DNA of 64,000 nt from Fusobacteriaceae bacterium. GTDB lineage: Bacteria; Fusobacteriota; Fusobacteriia; Fusobacteriales; Fusobacteriaceae. Below the pieces are notes generated by a model. The model saw only the letters and a program-made list of their open reading frames with translations. It made no database searches and had not been told where the DNA came from. This document shows positions 19,866-29,016 of this stretch, piece after piece (position 1 is the stretch's first letter; every line of letters begins with the position of its first letter). Position numbers and translations under genes: made by a program. The stretch covers positions 24,821 through 88,820 of the forward strand of contig CAAFPW010000066.1 in NCBI GenBank assembly GCA_900764925.1. Direction: 5' to 3'.

Positions 19866-21530
19866 TCATTCCCCAAAAACTTCTATAGCTCCCCTATCTG
19901 CTGAGGATACATTTAAAGCATACTTTCTTAAATATCCTCTAGCTTTAGATTGAAATTTTGGCAACTGTTTTTTTCTCTCTTCCAATTCTTTTTCATCAAC
20001 TAAAAGTTCTATCTTTCTATCTGGGATATCAATAGATATCTCATCTCCCTCTCTTACAAGTGCTATTGTTCCACCACTTGCTGCCTCTGGAGATACATGT
20101 CCTATAGATGCTCCCCTAGTAGCTCCTGAAAATCTTCCATCGGTAATCAGAGCCACATCTTTATCCAATCCCATTCCACTGAGAAGTGAAGTTGGAGTCA
20201 GCATCTCCCTCATTCCAGGTCCACCCTTTGGTCCCTCATAACGGATAACTAGAACATCTCCCTTCTCTACTCCTCCATTTAAAATAGATGTTACACACTC
20301 CTCTTCACTGTTATATACCTTTGCTCTTCCTCTGTGGACTAACATATCTTTTGCCACAGCTCCCTCTTTTACTATACATCCATCTGGAGCTAAATTCCCT
20401 TTTAAGACTGCTATTCCTCCAGTTTTATAAGCTGGTTGATCCCAAGGTTTAATAACATTCTCATCATATATTTGAGCTGTTTTGACTATCTCACCTTGTG
20501 TTTTCAGTGCCACTGTTGGAGCATTTAGATTCAACAGATTATTTTCTGCCAATCTCTTTAAAACTCCACTCACTCCACCAGCGTTATATAGATCCTCTAT
20601 ATGATAGTCACTGGCTGGTGCTAATTTACAAACTTGCTTTGTTCTATTGGAAATTTTATCAAAATCCTCCAATGTTAACTCCACTCCAGCTTCATTGGCA
20701 ATAGCTACCAGATGTAGAGCTGTATTAGATGATCCTCCCAAGGCCATATCCAAGGTTACTGCATTTTCAAAGCTCTCTCTTGTCAATATATCCAGTGGTT
20801 TTAAATTCCTTTCTAAAAGTTTCATTATCTGTTCACCAGCATTCTTAGCTAACCTCATTCTCTCTGAATATACAGCTGGAATAGTTCCATTTCCTGGAAG
20901 TGCCATCCCTAGTCCCTCTGTCAGACAGTTCATAGTGTTAGCTGTGAACATTCCTGAACATGAACCACAAGTTGGACAACTTTGATTTTCAATCTCTCTT
21001 AGCTCCTCCTCACTTATCTTGTGAGCTGTAAACTTTCCAACAGCTTCAAATGTACTACTCAAACTTATCTTTTTCCCTCTATGAGTTCCAGCTAACATCG
21101 GACCTCCACTTACAAATATGCTTGGAACATTCAATCTAGCTGCTGCCATCAACATTCCTGGCACAACCTTATCACAATTTGGTATAAAAACAATTGCATC
21201 AAAGGGAGTTGACATACCCATAACCTCTATTGAATCTGCTATTAGGTTTCTAGACACCAGTGAATATTTCATTCCCTCATGATTCATAGCCAAACCATCA
21301 CATACCCCTATTGTATTAAACTCCATTGGAACTCCACCAGCACTTCTTATTCCATCTTTCACACACTGTACTAGTTGTTTAAGATGCATATGTCCTGGAA
21401 TCACCTCATTAAATGAGTTCGCTATTCCTATAAGTGGCTTTTTTAACTCCTCATCTGTAAGTCCTAAAGCCTTTAATAATGAACGATGTGGTACTCTTGT
21501 TACTCCCTTAGTTAGATTTTCACTTCTCAT
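19866..21530 (-). CDS. ilvD: Dihydroxy-acid dehydratase
   Basis: 554 aa from ATG 21530 ([20 protein letters not shown]), the family's normal start and length, with GGGGGAG 5 nt upstream. Removes water from dihydroxy-isovalerate/-methylvalerate to give the 2-oxo acids. Iron-sulfur ligands are visible in [12 protein letters not shown] and [20 protein letters not shown]; the C-terminal part has [15 protein letters not shown] and [20 protein letters not shown]. The open frame extends unbroken 83 codons further upstream through a hydrophobic Ile-rich leader and a terminator hairpin. I treat that part as an attenuation leader, but nothing in the sequence prevents a fused, N-terminally extended product. 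Confidence 0.95.
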   Translation of the reverse strand: MRSENLTKGVTRVPHRSLLKALGLTDEELKKPLIGIANSFNEVIPGHMHLKQLVQCVKDGIRSAGGVPMEFNTIGVCDGLAMNHEGMKYSLVSRNLIADSIEVMGMSTPFDAIVFIPNCDKVVPGMLMAAARLNVPSIFVSGGPMLAGTHRGKKISLSSTFEAVGKFTAHKISEEELREIENQSCPTCGSCSGMFTANTMNCLTEGLGMALPGNGTIPAVYSERMRLAKNAGEQIMKLLERNLKPLDILTRESFENAVTLDMALGGSSNTALHLVAIANEAGVELTLEDFDKISNRTKQVCKLAPASDYHIEDLYNAGGVSGVLKRLAENNLLNLNAPTVALKTQGEIVKTAQIYDENVIKPWDQPAYKTGGIAVLKGNLAPDGCIVKEGAVAKDMLVHRGRAKVYNSEEECVTSILNGGVEKGDVLVIRYEGPKGGPGMREMLTPTSLLSGMGLDKDVALITDGRFSGATRGASIGHVSPEAASGGTIALVREGDEISIDIPDRKIELLVDEKELEERKKQLPKFQSKARGYLRKYALNVSSADRGAIEVFGE

Positions 21531-21779
21531 TTGCTCCCCCTGTGTTTTATTTAATAAAAAAAGAGATTCAACAGAATCATCCATTGAATCTCTTATAAAG
21601 TCTTTATCTATTAATCTAAGAAATTTAAGTGCCCCTTTGTTCGATATTGTAATAAGCTTCTTAAATAGCACAAAAAGATTATTAGAAACTTTTAGATCAT
21701 TCAATAGATGACTAATAGAACCAATAATTATTATTATACATATTATGCTTATTATTATATTGAACATGTATGCTAACAT
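21531..21779 (-). promoter_or_regulatory. Ile-rich leader peptide and transcription attenuator of the ilv operon
   Basis: ATG at 21779 has GAGGAGG about 9 nt upstream and starts [19 protein letters not shown], with 11 Ile codons in the first 22 (8 AUA). Downstream a perfect 10-bp hairpin, mRNA AGAGATTCAA (21593-21584) with TTGAATCTCT (21571-21562), is followed by a run of U: an intrinsic terminator ending about 25 nt before ilvD. Segment CATCTATTGAAT (21710-21699), directly after the Ile run, pairs over 12 positions (one G-U) with ATTCAATGGATG (21589-21578) in the terminator's 5' arm: an antiterminator. TTCAATA (21764-21758) in the leader can pair with TATTGAA of that segment. So 1:2, 2:3 and 3:4 pairings all exist. 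The leader has no stop codon before ilvD. Confidence 0.75.
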
Positions 21780-21809
21780 TAAATTTTCCTCCTCTTTTTT
21801 GTTTTTTCT

Positions 21810-21838
21810 ATCATAGCAAAATTTTTTTATATTGTAAA
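21810..21838 (-). promoter_or_regulatory. Sigma70 promoter of ilvDBNC
   Basis: TTTACA (21838-21833), 17-bp spacer, TATGAT (21815-21810) on the minus strand, about 30 bp upstream of the leader-peptide ATG. Confidence 0.7.
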
Positions 21839-21863
21839 ATATATTTTTTATATGAATTATATA

Positions 21864-23099
21864 TTAAAATAATATTTCTTTAATAGCTGGTGTAGTTTTT
21901 GCTATCAATTTTCCCTTATTAAAGCTGTATAGTATCTCACTTCTCTCATTTAAAGCATTGTAGAAATTGTTGTTATTTAAAACTATAAAGCTTGCTGGAT
22001 TTCCCTCTTTTATTCCATAAGTTTCCCCTAAGTTTAAAGTTTTTGCTGCGTTATGAGTTACTAATTTATAACTATTCATTATCTCCTCATATCCCATCAT
22101 TTGACAAACATGTAGTCCCATATGAGTAACTGTCATCATATCCCCTTGTCCCAATGGATACCATGGATCAAATATATCATCATGTCCAAAAGATACATTG
22201 TTTCCATTAGCAAGTAACTCTTTTACTCTTGTTACCCCACGACGTTTAGGATAAGTGTCAAATCTTCCTTGAAGATGAGTATTAACCAATGGATTAGCTA
22301 CAAAGTTTATGTCACTCATAGCTAATAGACGGAAAAGTTTACTACAGTAAGCGTTGTTGTAACTGTGCATAGCTGTTGTGTGGCTAGCTGTTACTCTACT
22401 TTTTAATCCACTCTCTAGGGCACGACAAGCTAATACTTCCAACCCTTTAGATTGTTCATCATCTATCTCATCACAGTGAACATCTACAAGTCTATCATAC
22501 TTTTCAGCTAACTCCATACAGTAGTTTACACTCTCTACTGCATATTCACGAGTAAATTCAAAGTGAGGTATCGCTCCTACACAATCAGCTCCCATTTTAA
22601 TAGCGTTCTCTAAAAGTTGTTTTCCATTTGGATAGCTCAATATTCCCTCTTGTGGAAAAGCTACTATTTGGATATTCACTATATCCTTTAACTCCTCTTT
22701 CAACTCTAACATCCCTTCCATAGCTATCAAAGTTGGGTCTGTTACATCCACATGAGTACGTACATGTTGTACCCCGTTAGATACTTGCATCTTTATTGCA
22801 CGACGAGCTCTATCCATTACATCTAATTTACTTAACTTCTCTTTTCTCTTAGACCAACACTCTATCCCTTCAAAAAGTGTTCCAGACATATTCCATACTG
22901 GATCTCCAGCTGTAAGACATGTATCTAAGTGAACATGGCTCTCTATAAATGGAGGAAAAGCAGATTTTCCTGTACAATCTATTACCTCTTCCCCTGGTAA
23001 TGCTTCTAGGTTTGGAGCTATCTTCTTAAATACTCCATCCTCTACCCTTATATCAGTAGCCTCTTTACTATTCTCAATAAAGATATTTTTAATTAGCAT
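21864..23099 (-). CDS. codA: Cytosine deaminase (amidohydrolase family)
   Basis: 411 aa, close to E. coli CodA. Hydrolyses cytosine to uracil and ammonia. Metal ligands and catalytic residues visible: SHVHLDTCL (metal His pair, about residue 54-56), [12 protein letters not shown] (His and Glu), [13 protein letters not shown] (His), and [13 protein letters not shown] (Asp and neighbours), as in CodA rather than the yeast-type enzyme. The start overlaps the last 11 bp of codB, showing coupled translation with its transporter. Related isocytosine or creatinine deaminases share the fold, but the CodB partner favours cytosine. Followed by the ilv promoter region. Confidence 0.92.
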   Translation of the reverse strand: MLIKNIFIENSKEATDIRVEDGVFKKIAPNLEALPGEEVIDCTGKSAFPPFIESHVHLDTCLTAGDPVWNMSGTLFEGIECWSKRKEKLSKLDVMDRARRAIKMQVSNGVQHVRTHVDVTDPTLIAMEGMLELKEELKDIVNIQIVAFPQEGILSYPNGKQLLENAIKMGADCVGAIPHFEFTREYAVESVNYCMELAEKYDRLVDVHCDEIDDEQSKGLEVLACRALESGLKSRVTASHTTAMHSYNNAYCSKLFRLLAMSDINFVANPLVNTHLQGRFDTYPKRRGVTRVKELLANGNNVSFGHDDIFDPWYPLGQGDMMTVTHMGLHVCQMMGYEEIMNSYKLVTHNAAKTLNLGETYGIKEGNPASFIVLNNNNFYNALNERSEILYSFNKGKLIAKTTPAIKEILF

Positions 23100-24345
23100 G
23101 ATTTTTTCCTCCTATAAACTTATCTAAGATTATAAATATAATTGCTGCACTCACTAGAGAGTTAATTGGTTTTATTCCAAATGGAACAAAAATTCCTATT
23201 AAAGCTCCAATTATAACAGCTAAAATTCCACTCATGTTGAAATCTGAAATATTTTTTGTTGTTCCATACTCATCTTTGTGCAGAATATAATGTAAAATTA
23301 TTACTGCTCCTACTGGAGGTATCATTCCACTTAAAAGATTTAAGAATCCTACAAAGTTATAGTATAACCATACTGCTGTAACTGTTCCAACTCCTCCACC
23401 TAACAGTACCATAGGTTTCATATTTATCTTAGTGATATTTGATACCCCTAGTCCAGCTGTATAAAGAGCATTATTATTAGTCGTCCAAATATTTAATCCC
23501 AAAGTTATAGCCGCTGGTATAGCCAATCCCTGTAAAATTAAGATATCAAATATATCTGGTACTCCAGTCACAGCTCCTCCAACAGCACCAAATATCATCA
23601 TTATTGAGTTTCCTACAAAGAAAGCTACCACAGTTGCCACTACAGCTGTTTTACTATCCTTTGCAAAACGAGTAAAGTTTGGTGTAGCTGTTCCTCCAGA
23701 AACAAATGAACCTACAACTATTGCTATTCCAGATGAAAGAGTTAAAGGATTTGTTGGATTTTCACTAAATATTTCTAAAAATCCTCCCATCTTCTCTACT
23801 CCCCAATTTACTGAATAAACTCCCAATATAGCTATAAGTGGAACTGCAATAGAACCTAAAACAGCTAGAGCTTTTATCCCTCTATAAGCTGTTACAGTCA
23901 TCACTATCCCTGTGATAACTATAAGTACCCACACTGGTATTCCTGTCATCTTAGAAACAGGTATAGCAAACATAGCTACTCCAACTCCAAACCAACCTAT
24001 TTGAGTAAAACTGATCAATGCAGATGGTAGATATGATCCTATATTACCAAAAGAGTGACGTCCTAATAAATCTAAAGTAAGTCCTGTCTTCTGCCCTATA
24101 TATGCCAATACTCCACAGTACACTCCTAAGAAAGCGTTTCCTACAACTACTGCTGTAAAAAAGTCACTAAAGTTTAAACCAATTCCTAAATTTCCCCCTG
24201 CTGTCATACTTGGAGTAAAAAATGTAAATCCTACAAGAACGACCATAGCAGCCCAGATACCCTGTGTTTTTTTCTCACTTGGAACTTTTGACAGCGAATA
24301 CTCACTATCCTCTAAAATCTCTTTTTCAACACTTAAATCTTTCAT
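23089..24345 (-). CDS. codB: Cytosine permease (NCS1 family)
   Basis: 418 aa with about 12 hydrophobic segments; NCS1 nucleobase:cation symporter. Typical NCS1 stretches are seen near the N-terminus ([20 protein letters not shown]) and in the middle ([40 protein letters not shown]). Brings cytosine into the cell for the deaminase encoded immediately downstream (11-bp overlap). The ATG at 24345 has only a weak Shine-Dalgarno; a strong AAGGAGG sits 40 nt further upstream next to another ATG that opens an 18-codon frame overlapping the codB start. Expression may therefore depend on the structured leader. Confidence 0.93.
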   Translation of the reverse strand: MKDLSVEKEILEDSEYSLSKVPSEKKTQGIWAAMVVLVGFTFFTPSMTAGGNLGIGLNFSDFFTAVVVGNAFLGVYCGVLAYIGQKTGLTLDLLGRHSFGNIGSYLPSALISFTQIGWFGVGVAMFAIPVSKMTGIPVWVLIVITGIVMTVTAYRGIKALAVLGSIAVPLIAILGVYSVNWGVEKMGGFLEIFSENPTNPLTLSSGIAIVVGSFVSGGTATPNFTRFAKDSKTAVVATVVAFFVGNSIMMIFGAVGGAVTGVPDIFDILILQGLAIPAAITLGLNIWTTNNNALYTAGLGVSNITKINMKPMVLLGGGVGTVTAVWLYYNFVGFLNLLSGMIPPVGAVIILHYILHKDEYGTTKNISDFNMSGILAVIIGALIGIFVPFGIKPINSLVSAAIIFIILDKFIGGKNHAN

Positions 24346-24382
24346 CTTTTCTTAATTTTTGAGCAAACTCCCTTTGCTCCAT
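24326..24382 (-). promoter_or_regulatory. codBA leader: 18-codon upstream frame with hairpin
   Basis: The leader contains AAGGAGGT next to ATG (24382-24380), then GAGCAAA-GGGAG-TTTGCTC, a 7-bp hairpin (24379-24373 with 24367-24361) whose loop is GGGAG. The frame [18 protein letters not shown] ends at TGA (24328-24326), inside codB codon 6. The Shine-Dalgarno is 1-2 nt from this ATG, which is too close for good initiation, so the frame may be fortuitous and the hairpin the functional part. Ligand unknown. Confidence 0.4.
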
Positions 24383-24409
24383 ACCTCCTTAAAAAATTTT
24401 AACCAATAC

Positions 24410-24438
24410 ATTATACCAAATTTTCCAAATTCTCACAA
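24410..24438 (-). promoter_or_regulatory. Sigma70 promoter of codBA
   Basis: TTGTGA (24438-24433), 17-bp spacer, TATAAT (24415-24410), minus strand; predicted start near 24403, about 58 nt before the codB ATG. Confidence 0.75.
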
Positions 24439-24461
24439 GATAATTTCAAATATACAAAAAT

Positions 24462-24499
24462 AACTCAAGAATGACCTCTTTCTTAGCCATTCTTGAGTT
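24462..24499 (-). terminator. Intrinsic terminator of the sugar ABC operon
   Basis: AACTCAAGAATG / CATTCTTGAGTT, a perfect 12-bp stem with a 14-nt loop, followed in the minus direction by ATTTTTG. It lies between the end of the oxidoreductase gene and the codB promoter. Confidence 0.85.
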
Positions 24500-24529
24500 T
24501 GTACCCCATATAATAAACTTCTTAAAATA

Positions 24530-25567
24530 TTAGATTTCTATCTCTTTTTTTTCCTCAATAGATTTCATTAGAGCATTAACTATCTTAATAGATTCTACTC
24601 CATCATTGGCATCAACTGGAGGCAGAGATTTATTCTTGATACATTCAACAAAGGCATCAATAACTCCACTCTTAGTTTGATTGTCATTAGTTTGAATTCT
24701 TTCCACTTCAAAATTGATAATCTCTCCATCTAATCCAATTATTTTTATCTGATACTTAGGCTCATTATATATTTTTATAATTCCCTTTTCAAGATAGATA
24801 ATAGTTGAGTTATCCTCTTCTCCATAGTAAGTCCAACTAAATATTCCTACCCCAATAGCTCCACTCTTCATTTTTAAATTACATACAGCATTGTCATAGA
24901 CTTCAATTGGAGTTCCATCTTCAAAAGTTTTATGAACTACTCCTCCCATTCCAGATACAGATACAAATTCATCTCCAGTTAAGAATCTTATCAGATCCAA
25001 TTTATGAACTCCTAAATCTCCAACTACTCCATACTCACATCTATCCTTTTTAAAGAACCAAGTATTTTTAGATTTACTCTCTGTCCAGCTCTCTGGTCCC
25101 CCATGTCCAAATGTTGTTCTAAAAGACAAAACTTTTCCATACTTTCCACTGGCTATTATCTCTTTTACTTTCTGATGAGCCTTTGTAAATCTCTGATTGT
25201 GGTCAAGCATAAAAATAACTCCACTCTCTTTCTGTTGCTTAGCTATTTTTTCAGCTTCCTCCAAACTTTTCCCCATAGGTTTTTCACAAAGAACATGTTT
25301 TCCCCTTTTCATAGCCTCTATTGAGAATACCACATGCATATCATTAGGAGAGCAGTCACTAATCGCATCTATACTCTCATCTTCTAATATATCCATATAG
25401 TTCTCCACAGCTTTTCCACCAAACATCTCAGTCATAAGTTTGGCTCTCTCAATATTTATATCATAAAAAGCTGCTATCTCCACATCTGGATTTGCTAAAT
25501 ATTCAGGAGCATGTCTTTTCTCTGTTATTGAACCACAACCAATTATTCCAACTCTTATCTTTTCCAT
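24530..25567 (-). CDS. Gfo/Idh/MocA-family oxidoreductase
   Basis: 345 aa. N-terminal Rossmann fold with VGIIGCGSITEKRHAPEY (residues ~5-22) for NAD(P), then the family signature HVLCEKPMGKSLEEAEKIA with the catalytic EKP motif, and GVVGDLGVHKLDLIRFL containing the conserved Asp/His region. These enzymes oxidise or reduce a sugar, cyclitol or their derivatives. It is the last gene of the LacI-ABC-isomerase operon, 9 bp after the TIM-barrel isomerase, so it probably acts on the transported sugar; substrate unknown. The combination with a xylose-isomerase-like protein also occurs in inositol-type pathways. Confidence 0.88.
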   Translation of the reverse strand: MEKIRVGIIGCGSITEKRHAPEYLANPDVEIAAFYDINIERAKLMTEMFGGKAVENYMDILEDESIDAISDCSPNDMHVVFSIEAMKRGKHVLCEKPMGKSLEEAEKIAKQQKESGVIFMLDHNQRFTKAHQKVKEIIASGKYGKVLSFRTTFGHGGPESWTESKSKNTWFFKKDRCEYGVVGDLGVHKLDLIRFLTGDEFVSVSGMGGVVHKTFEDGTPIEVYDNAVCNLKMKSGAIGVGIFSWTYYGEEDNSTIIYLEKGIIKIYNEPKYQIKIIGLDGEIINFEVERIQTNDNQTKSGVIDAFVECIKNKSLPPVDANDGVESIKIVNALMKSIEEKKEIEI

Positions 25568-25576
25568 ACTCTCCTC

Positions 25577-26503
25577 CTAGATTCTTGCCTTTAAAAAATT
25601 GTATCCTAACTCTAATCCCTCTTTTACTTTCTCTAAGGTATCTTGGTACTCTAAGTCCTCATGTTCTATAACTAGCTCATCATCATAACCTATCTCTTTT
25701 AGTGTAGCTATGAACTTATCCCAATCTACATCTCCCTTTCCAGGCATTCTATGTCTCCAGAATCCTAAGTCCCAGTTATCTTTTCTTCCAAGTTGTTTTC
25801 CTAAGATACTAAAGTATTTCATCTTTTCAGGGAAAACCTCTGTATCCTTTGCATGAACTTGGAAAATCTTATCTTTATACACTCTTAGACACTCTATATA
25901 ATCTATTCCCAACCAGATAAGATGTGATGGGTCATAGTTTAATCCAAAGTTATCATATGGCAATCTTTTAAACATCTCATCCCAAAGTTCTGGAGAATAA
26001 GATATTGTTCCTGCCCAACCACTCTCATGCCAACCAGGCATAGAACAGTTTTCTATAATTATTCTTACCCCTTTCTCCTTTGCATAATCCAATATTGGTT
26101 TAAAAACTTTCTCCATCTCATCAAAGTTATCCTCTATTGAAAGAGTCATATCTCTTCCTATAAATGTTCCTACATTTTTTACCCCTAAAAGTGCAGCAGC
26201 ATCTATAACTTTTAAAAGATGGGTATTATACTCTCTTCTCTTTTCTCTATCATTGTCTAAGTTATTGTCATAGTAAGCAAGTGTAGCTATACTCATATTT
26301 TTCTCTTTTAAGAAATTATTCAATTTTTCTGCCTCTTCCACAGTTAGATTCTCTACATCAATATCACTTCCTGAATAATCTCTTGTATTTTTTCTAGGCC
26401 AGCATGAAACTTCAAGAGTTTCAAATCCTATCTTTGAAGCCCACTCTATCTTCTCATAAATTGATATATCTCCCATTATTCCAGTTAAAAACCCCAATTT
26501 CAT
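25577..26503 (-). CDS. Sugar phosphate isomerase/epimerase (xylose isomerase-like TIM barrel)
   Basis: 308 aa with start at ATG 26503 (MKLGFLTGIMGDISIYEKIE), 5 nt after AGGTGA; a GTG at 26512 would add three residues and lies within the ribosome binding site. AP-endonuclease-2/xylose-isomerase-like fold: metal-binding acidic and His residues in IIIENCSMPGW, LNYDPSHLIWLGID, VHAKDTEVFPEK and LVIEHEDLEYQD. Family members isomerise or epimerise free or phosphorylated sugars or act on inositol intermediates (IolE-like). Position between the ABC permease and an NAD-dependent oxidoreductase supports a two-step conversion of the imported sugar. Confidence 0.85.
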   Translation of the reverse strand: MKLGFLTGIMGDISIYEKIEWASKIGFETLEVSCWPRKNTRDYSGSDIDVENLTVEEAEKLNNFLKEKNMSIATLAYYDNNLDNDREKRREYNTHLLKVIDAAALLGVKNVGTFIGRDMTLSIEDNFDEMEKVFKPILDYAKEKGVRIIIENCSMPGWHESGWAGTISYSPELWDEMFKRLPYDNFGLNYDPSHLIWLGIDYIECLRVYKDKIFQVHAKDTEVFPEKMKYFSILGKQLGRKDNWDLGFWRHRMPGKGDVDWDKFIATLKEIGYDDELVIEHEDLEYQDTLEKVKEGLELGYNFLKARI

Positions 26504-26521
26504 CTCTATCACCTACTCAAT

Positions 26522-27475
26522 TTAATCATTTTTTCTCTTACTTTGGAAAATTACTGCCAAAATAATAATTATACCTTTTACAAGTCCTGATAAGAACGGC
26601 GGAATACGAGCAGCTATCAATATTCCCTCTATCATCTGTAACATTATAGCGCCAAGAAATGTTCCAAATATCTTTCCACGTCCACCACTCATAGAAGCTC
26701 CACCTATTGCAACAGCAGCTATGGCGTCTAATTCAAAAGACATACCCACATTGGCAGCTGTAATAGATGTAAGTCTAGATGAAAGTAAAAATGAAGCTAC
26801 TCCTGTTAAAAATCCTGTAAGGGTAAAACATAATGTCTTCACTCTATCTACATTTATTCCTGTCAAAAAAGCAGCATTCTCGTTGGATCCCACAGCATAT
26901 ACATAACGTCCAAACTTGGTGTATTTTACCATAAGTCCCACTAAAATTGCTATCAAAACAAATATTATAGCTAGATTTGGAATTCCCATCATCTTCCCAG
27001 CAGCTATCTTTCTAAAGCTCATCATTATCTTCATCTCTATATTGAAAGGTCCACCTTGTCCTAGTTGAACAATTATAGACCTATAGGCACTCATTGTAGC
27101 CAATGTTACTATAAAAGGAGCCATCTTTCCTTTGGTTGTAATAAGTCCATTGATAGTTCCTAAAAAAGCACCAAAAGCCATACAGAAAAGTAACATCACA
27201 AAGGCACTTTCACTACGATTTAGAACTACTACTCCCAATCCAGCTATAAGAGCACATTGAGAACCAACAGACAAATCTATCTGTCCAGCTATAATTATCA
27301 ATGTCATTCCTAGAGCTATTATCCCCTTAATTGAAGATTGTAACATAAGGGTAGATAGACTTGTCCAACTTAAAAAAGAAGGATTTATGATTGTTGCTAT
27401 TATAACTAATGCTACGAATGAAAAAATAAAAGTATAGTTTGAATAGATATTTTTTAATGTTAAATTATTTTTCAT
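26522..27475 (-). CDS. Ribose/galactose-type ABC transporter permease
   Basis: 317 aa with 8-10 hydrophobic helices, RbsC/MglC family. Characteristic features are IIAGQIDLSVGSQCALIAGL near residue 60 and AAVAIGGASMSGGRGKIFGT near residue 240, the family's cytoplasmic coupling region. Single permease gene, expected to form a homodimer with the double-ATPase protein encoded upstream, whose stop overlaps this start by 4 bp (ATGA). Imports the sugar captured by the binding protein at 29017-30015. Confidence 0.92.
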   Translation of the reverse strand: MKNNLTLKNIYSNYTFIFSFVALVIIATIINPSFLSWTSLSTLMLQSSIKGIIALGMTLIIIAGQIDLSVGSQCALIAGLGVVVLNRSESAFVMLLFCMAFGAFLGTINGLITTKGKMAPFIVTLATMSAYRSIIVQLGQGGPFNIEMKIMMSFRKIAAGKMMGIPNLAIIFVLIAILVGLMVKYTKFGRYVYAVGSNENAAFLTGINVDRVKTLCFTLTGFLTGVASFLLSSRLTSITAANVGMSFELDAIAAVAIGGASMSGGRGKIFGTFLGAIMLQMIEGILIAARIPPFLSGLVKGIIIILAVIFQSKRKND

Positions 27476-28968
27476 ACTCTTCCCTCCAAATTTCCTCCAG
27501 TAGCATAGTACATTATTGTAGTTTCATCAAATTCATCCCTCAAAAGCTGATGATTAATCTCTCCCTTATACATAACAAAACATCTATCTGCTACCTTATA
27601 AATTTCTGGATACTCTGAACTAAATAAAAGTATCCCTTTTCCTGATTTTGCAAGCTCATTTATTATCTTGTAAATTTCAAACTTTGCCCCCACATCTATT
27701 CCTTGAGTTGGGTTATCCAAAATTATTATATCTGTATCCAACTCTAAACAACGGCTGATTATTATCTTCTGTTGATTCCCACCAGAAAGTGAGGTTATAT
27801 AATCATCATAGTGTCCAATCTTTGTGGACATCTCCTTTTTCCTAATCTCAAATCTTTTTAACTCCTCCTCTTCAGAGATAAAAAGTTTTTTATGTTTAGC
27901 CACAAAACGTCCCATTGAAAAATTTTCCAAGATACTTAAATCCTTTATAATAGAACGTTCCTTCCTATTTCTCTGTACCATCCCTATTCCAGATTGTACT
28001 GTGTCTTTTATATTTTTATAGGAAAGTTTTTTTCCATTTACACTCACTTCTCCACTATCTAATCTATATACTCCATAGAGAGCTTCAGCTAAATAATCTC
28101 TTCCATCCCCATGTAATCCTGTTATTGCTATTACCTCTCCCCTATGCAAATCAAAGGATATATTTTTAAACTTATGAGCTATTGAGATATTATCAACCTT
28201 CATTAAAACTGTGTCTGATATTTTCTCTTTTTTTATGACCTCATCGTTTATCTTCTTTCCTACTAAAAGCTCTGTGGCTCTTTTCTCATCAATATCTTTA
28301 AAATATCCACTCTCTATATATGCTCCATCTCTAAGTACAGTATATCTATCACAAATACTAAAAAGTTCTGGCATCTTGTGAGAAATATATATCATACTTA
28401 CCCCGCTAGCTTTTAGCTTTCTCATTATCTCAAATAAAATTTCTATCTCTTTATTTGTCAAAGCCGTAGTTGGTTCATCCATAATTATTAATTTGGCATC
28501 AAAAAGGAGTGCTTTGGCTATCTCTACCATCTGCTTTCTCGAAGTTTCTAAGCTCCCCACCTCCATGAGTGGGTCTATATCTAAACTCATTCTCTCCAAT
28601 ACCTCTTTAGACTTTTCTATCATGAGTTTTTTATTTAAAATTCCTAAGTGTGTAGTTAACTCTTCCCCTAAGAATAGATTCTCATACACAGTTAAATCAT
28701 TTACTAGATTCAACTCTTGGTGTATAAATCTTATTCCTAGTTTCTGTGTTTTTTTAGTAGTGAGATTCTCCAACTTATTACCATTGAAGTAGATTTCTCC
28801 CTCATTTTGTGAAAAAGTCCCAGCTAAGATATTCATAAGTGTAGATTTTCCTGCTCCATTTTCTCCTAATAATCCATGTATTTCCCCTTTATTCACTTTT
28901 AATGAAACCTCTTTTAGAGCTTTTACAGGACCAAAATATTTAGATATATTCTTCATCTCTAAAAGCAT
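27472..28968 (-). CDS. Sugar ABC transporter ATP-binding protein, two ATPase domains
   Basis: 498 aa, RbsA/MglA type. First domain: LLGENGAGKSTLMNILAGTF Walker A, LIIMDEPTTALT Walker B. Second domain has the usual degenerate Walker A (ITGLHGDGRDYLAEALYG), signature LSGGNQQKIIISRCLELD and IIILDNPTQGIDVG. Start set at ATG 28968 (MLLEMKNISKYFG), 6 nt after AAAGGAGGT; the upstream extension to 29001 lacks a ribosome binding site and runs through a hairpin. Energises the permease overlapping its end by 4 bp. Known in this family to hydrolyse ATP effectively at only one site pair. Confidence 0.92.
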   Translation of the reverse strand: MLLEMKNISKYFGPVKALKEVSLKVNKGEIHGLLGENGAGKSTLMNILAGTFSQNEGEIYFNGNKLENLTTKKTQKLGIRFIHQELNLVNDLTVYENLFLGEELTTHLGILNKKLMIEKSKEVLERMSLDIDPLMEVGSLETSRKQMVEIAKALLFDAKLIIMDEPTTALTNKEIEILFEIMRKLKASGVSMIYISHKMPELFSICDRYTVLRDGAYIESGYFKDIDEKRATELLVGKKINDEVIKKEKISDTVLMKVDNISIAHKFKNISFDLHRGEVIAITGLHGDGRDYLAEALYGVYRLDSGEVSVNGKKLSYKNIKDTVQSGIGMVQRNRKERSIIKDLSILENFSMGRFVAKHKKLFISEEEELKRFEIRKKEMSTKIGHYDDYITSLSGGNQQKIIISRCLELDTDIIILDNPTQGIDVGAKFEIYKIINELAKSGKGILLFSSEYPEIYKVADRCFVMYKGEINHQLLRDEFDETTIMYYATGGNLEGRV

Positions 28969-28989
28969 ACTGACCTCCTTTTTGATAAA

Positions 28990-29010
28990 TGAGAGGGACA
29001 AGCCCTCTCA
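28990..29010 (-). terminator. Intercistronic hairpin after the binding-protein gene
   Basis: TGAGAGGG / CCCTCTCA, perfect 8-bp stem with a 5-nt loop, six bases after the binding-protein stop. The following TTTATC is a weak U-tract, so it likely stabilises the upstream message or partly terminates, favouring binding protein over ATPase and permease. Confidence 0.6.
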
Positions 29011-29016
29011 CTCTAT

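Noticed and set aside
19856..19876. Upstream ATG for ilvB
   Set aside because: It overlaps ilvD's end and adds MGNERKN without a better ribosome binding site than the ATG at 19855.
21531..21863. T-box or known riboswitch upstream of ilvD
   Set aside because: No T-box consensus (AGGGUGGNACCGCG) or other riboswitch core is visible; the Ile-rich leader and pairings explain the terminator.
26721..26906. Plus-strand frames inside the ABC permease and other sugar-operon genes
   Set aside because: Short shadows of well-supported genes on the opposite strand.
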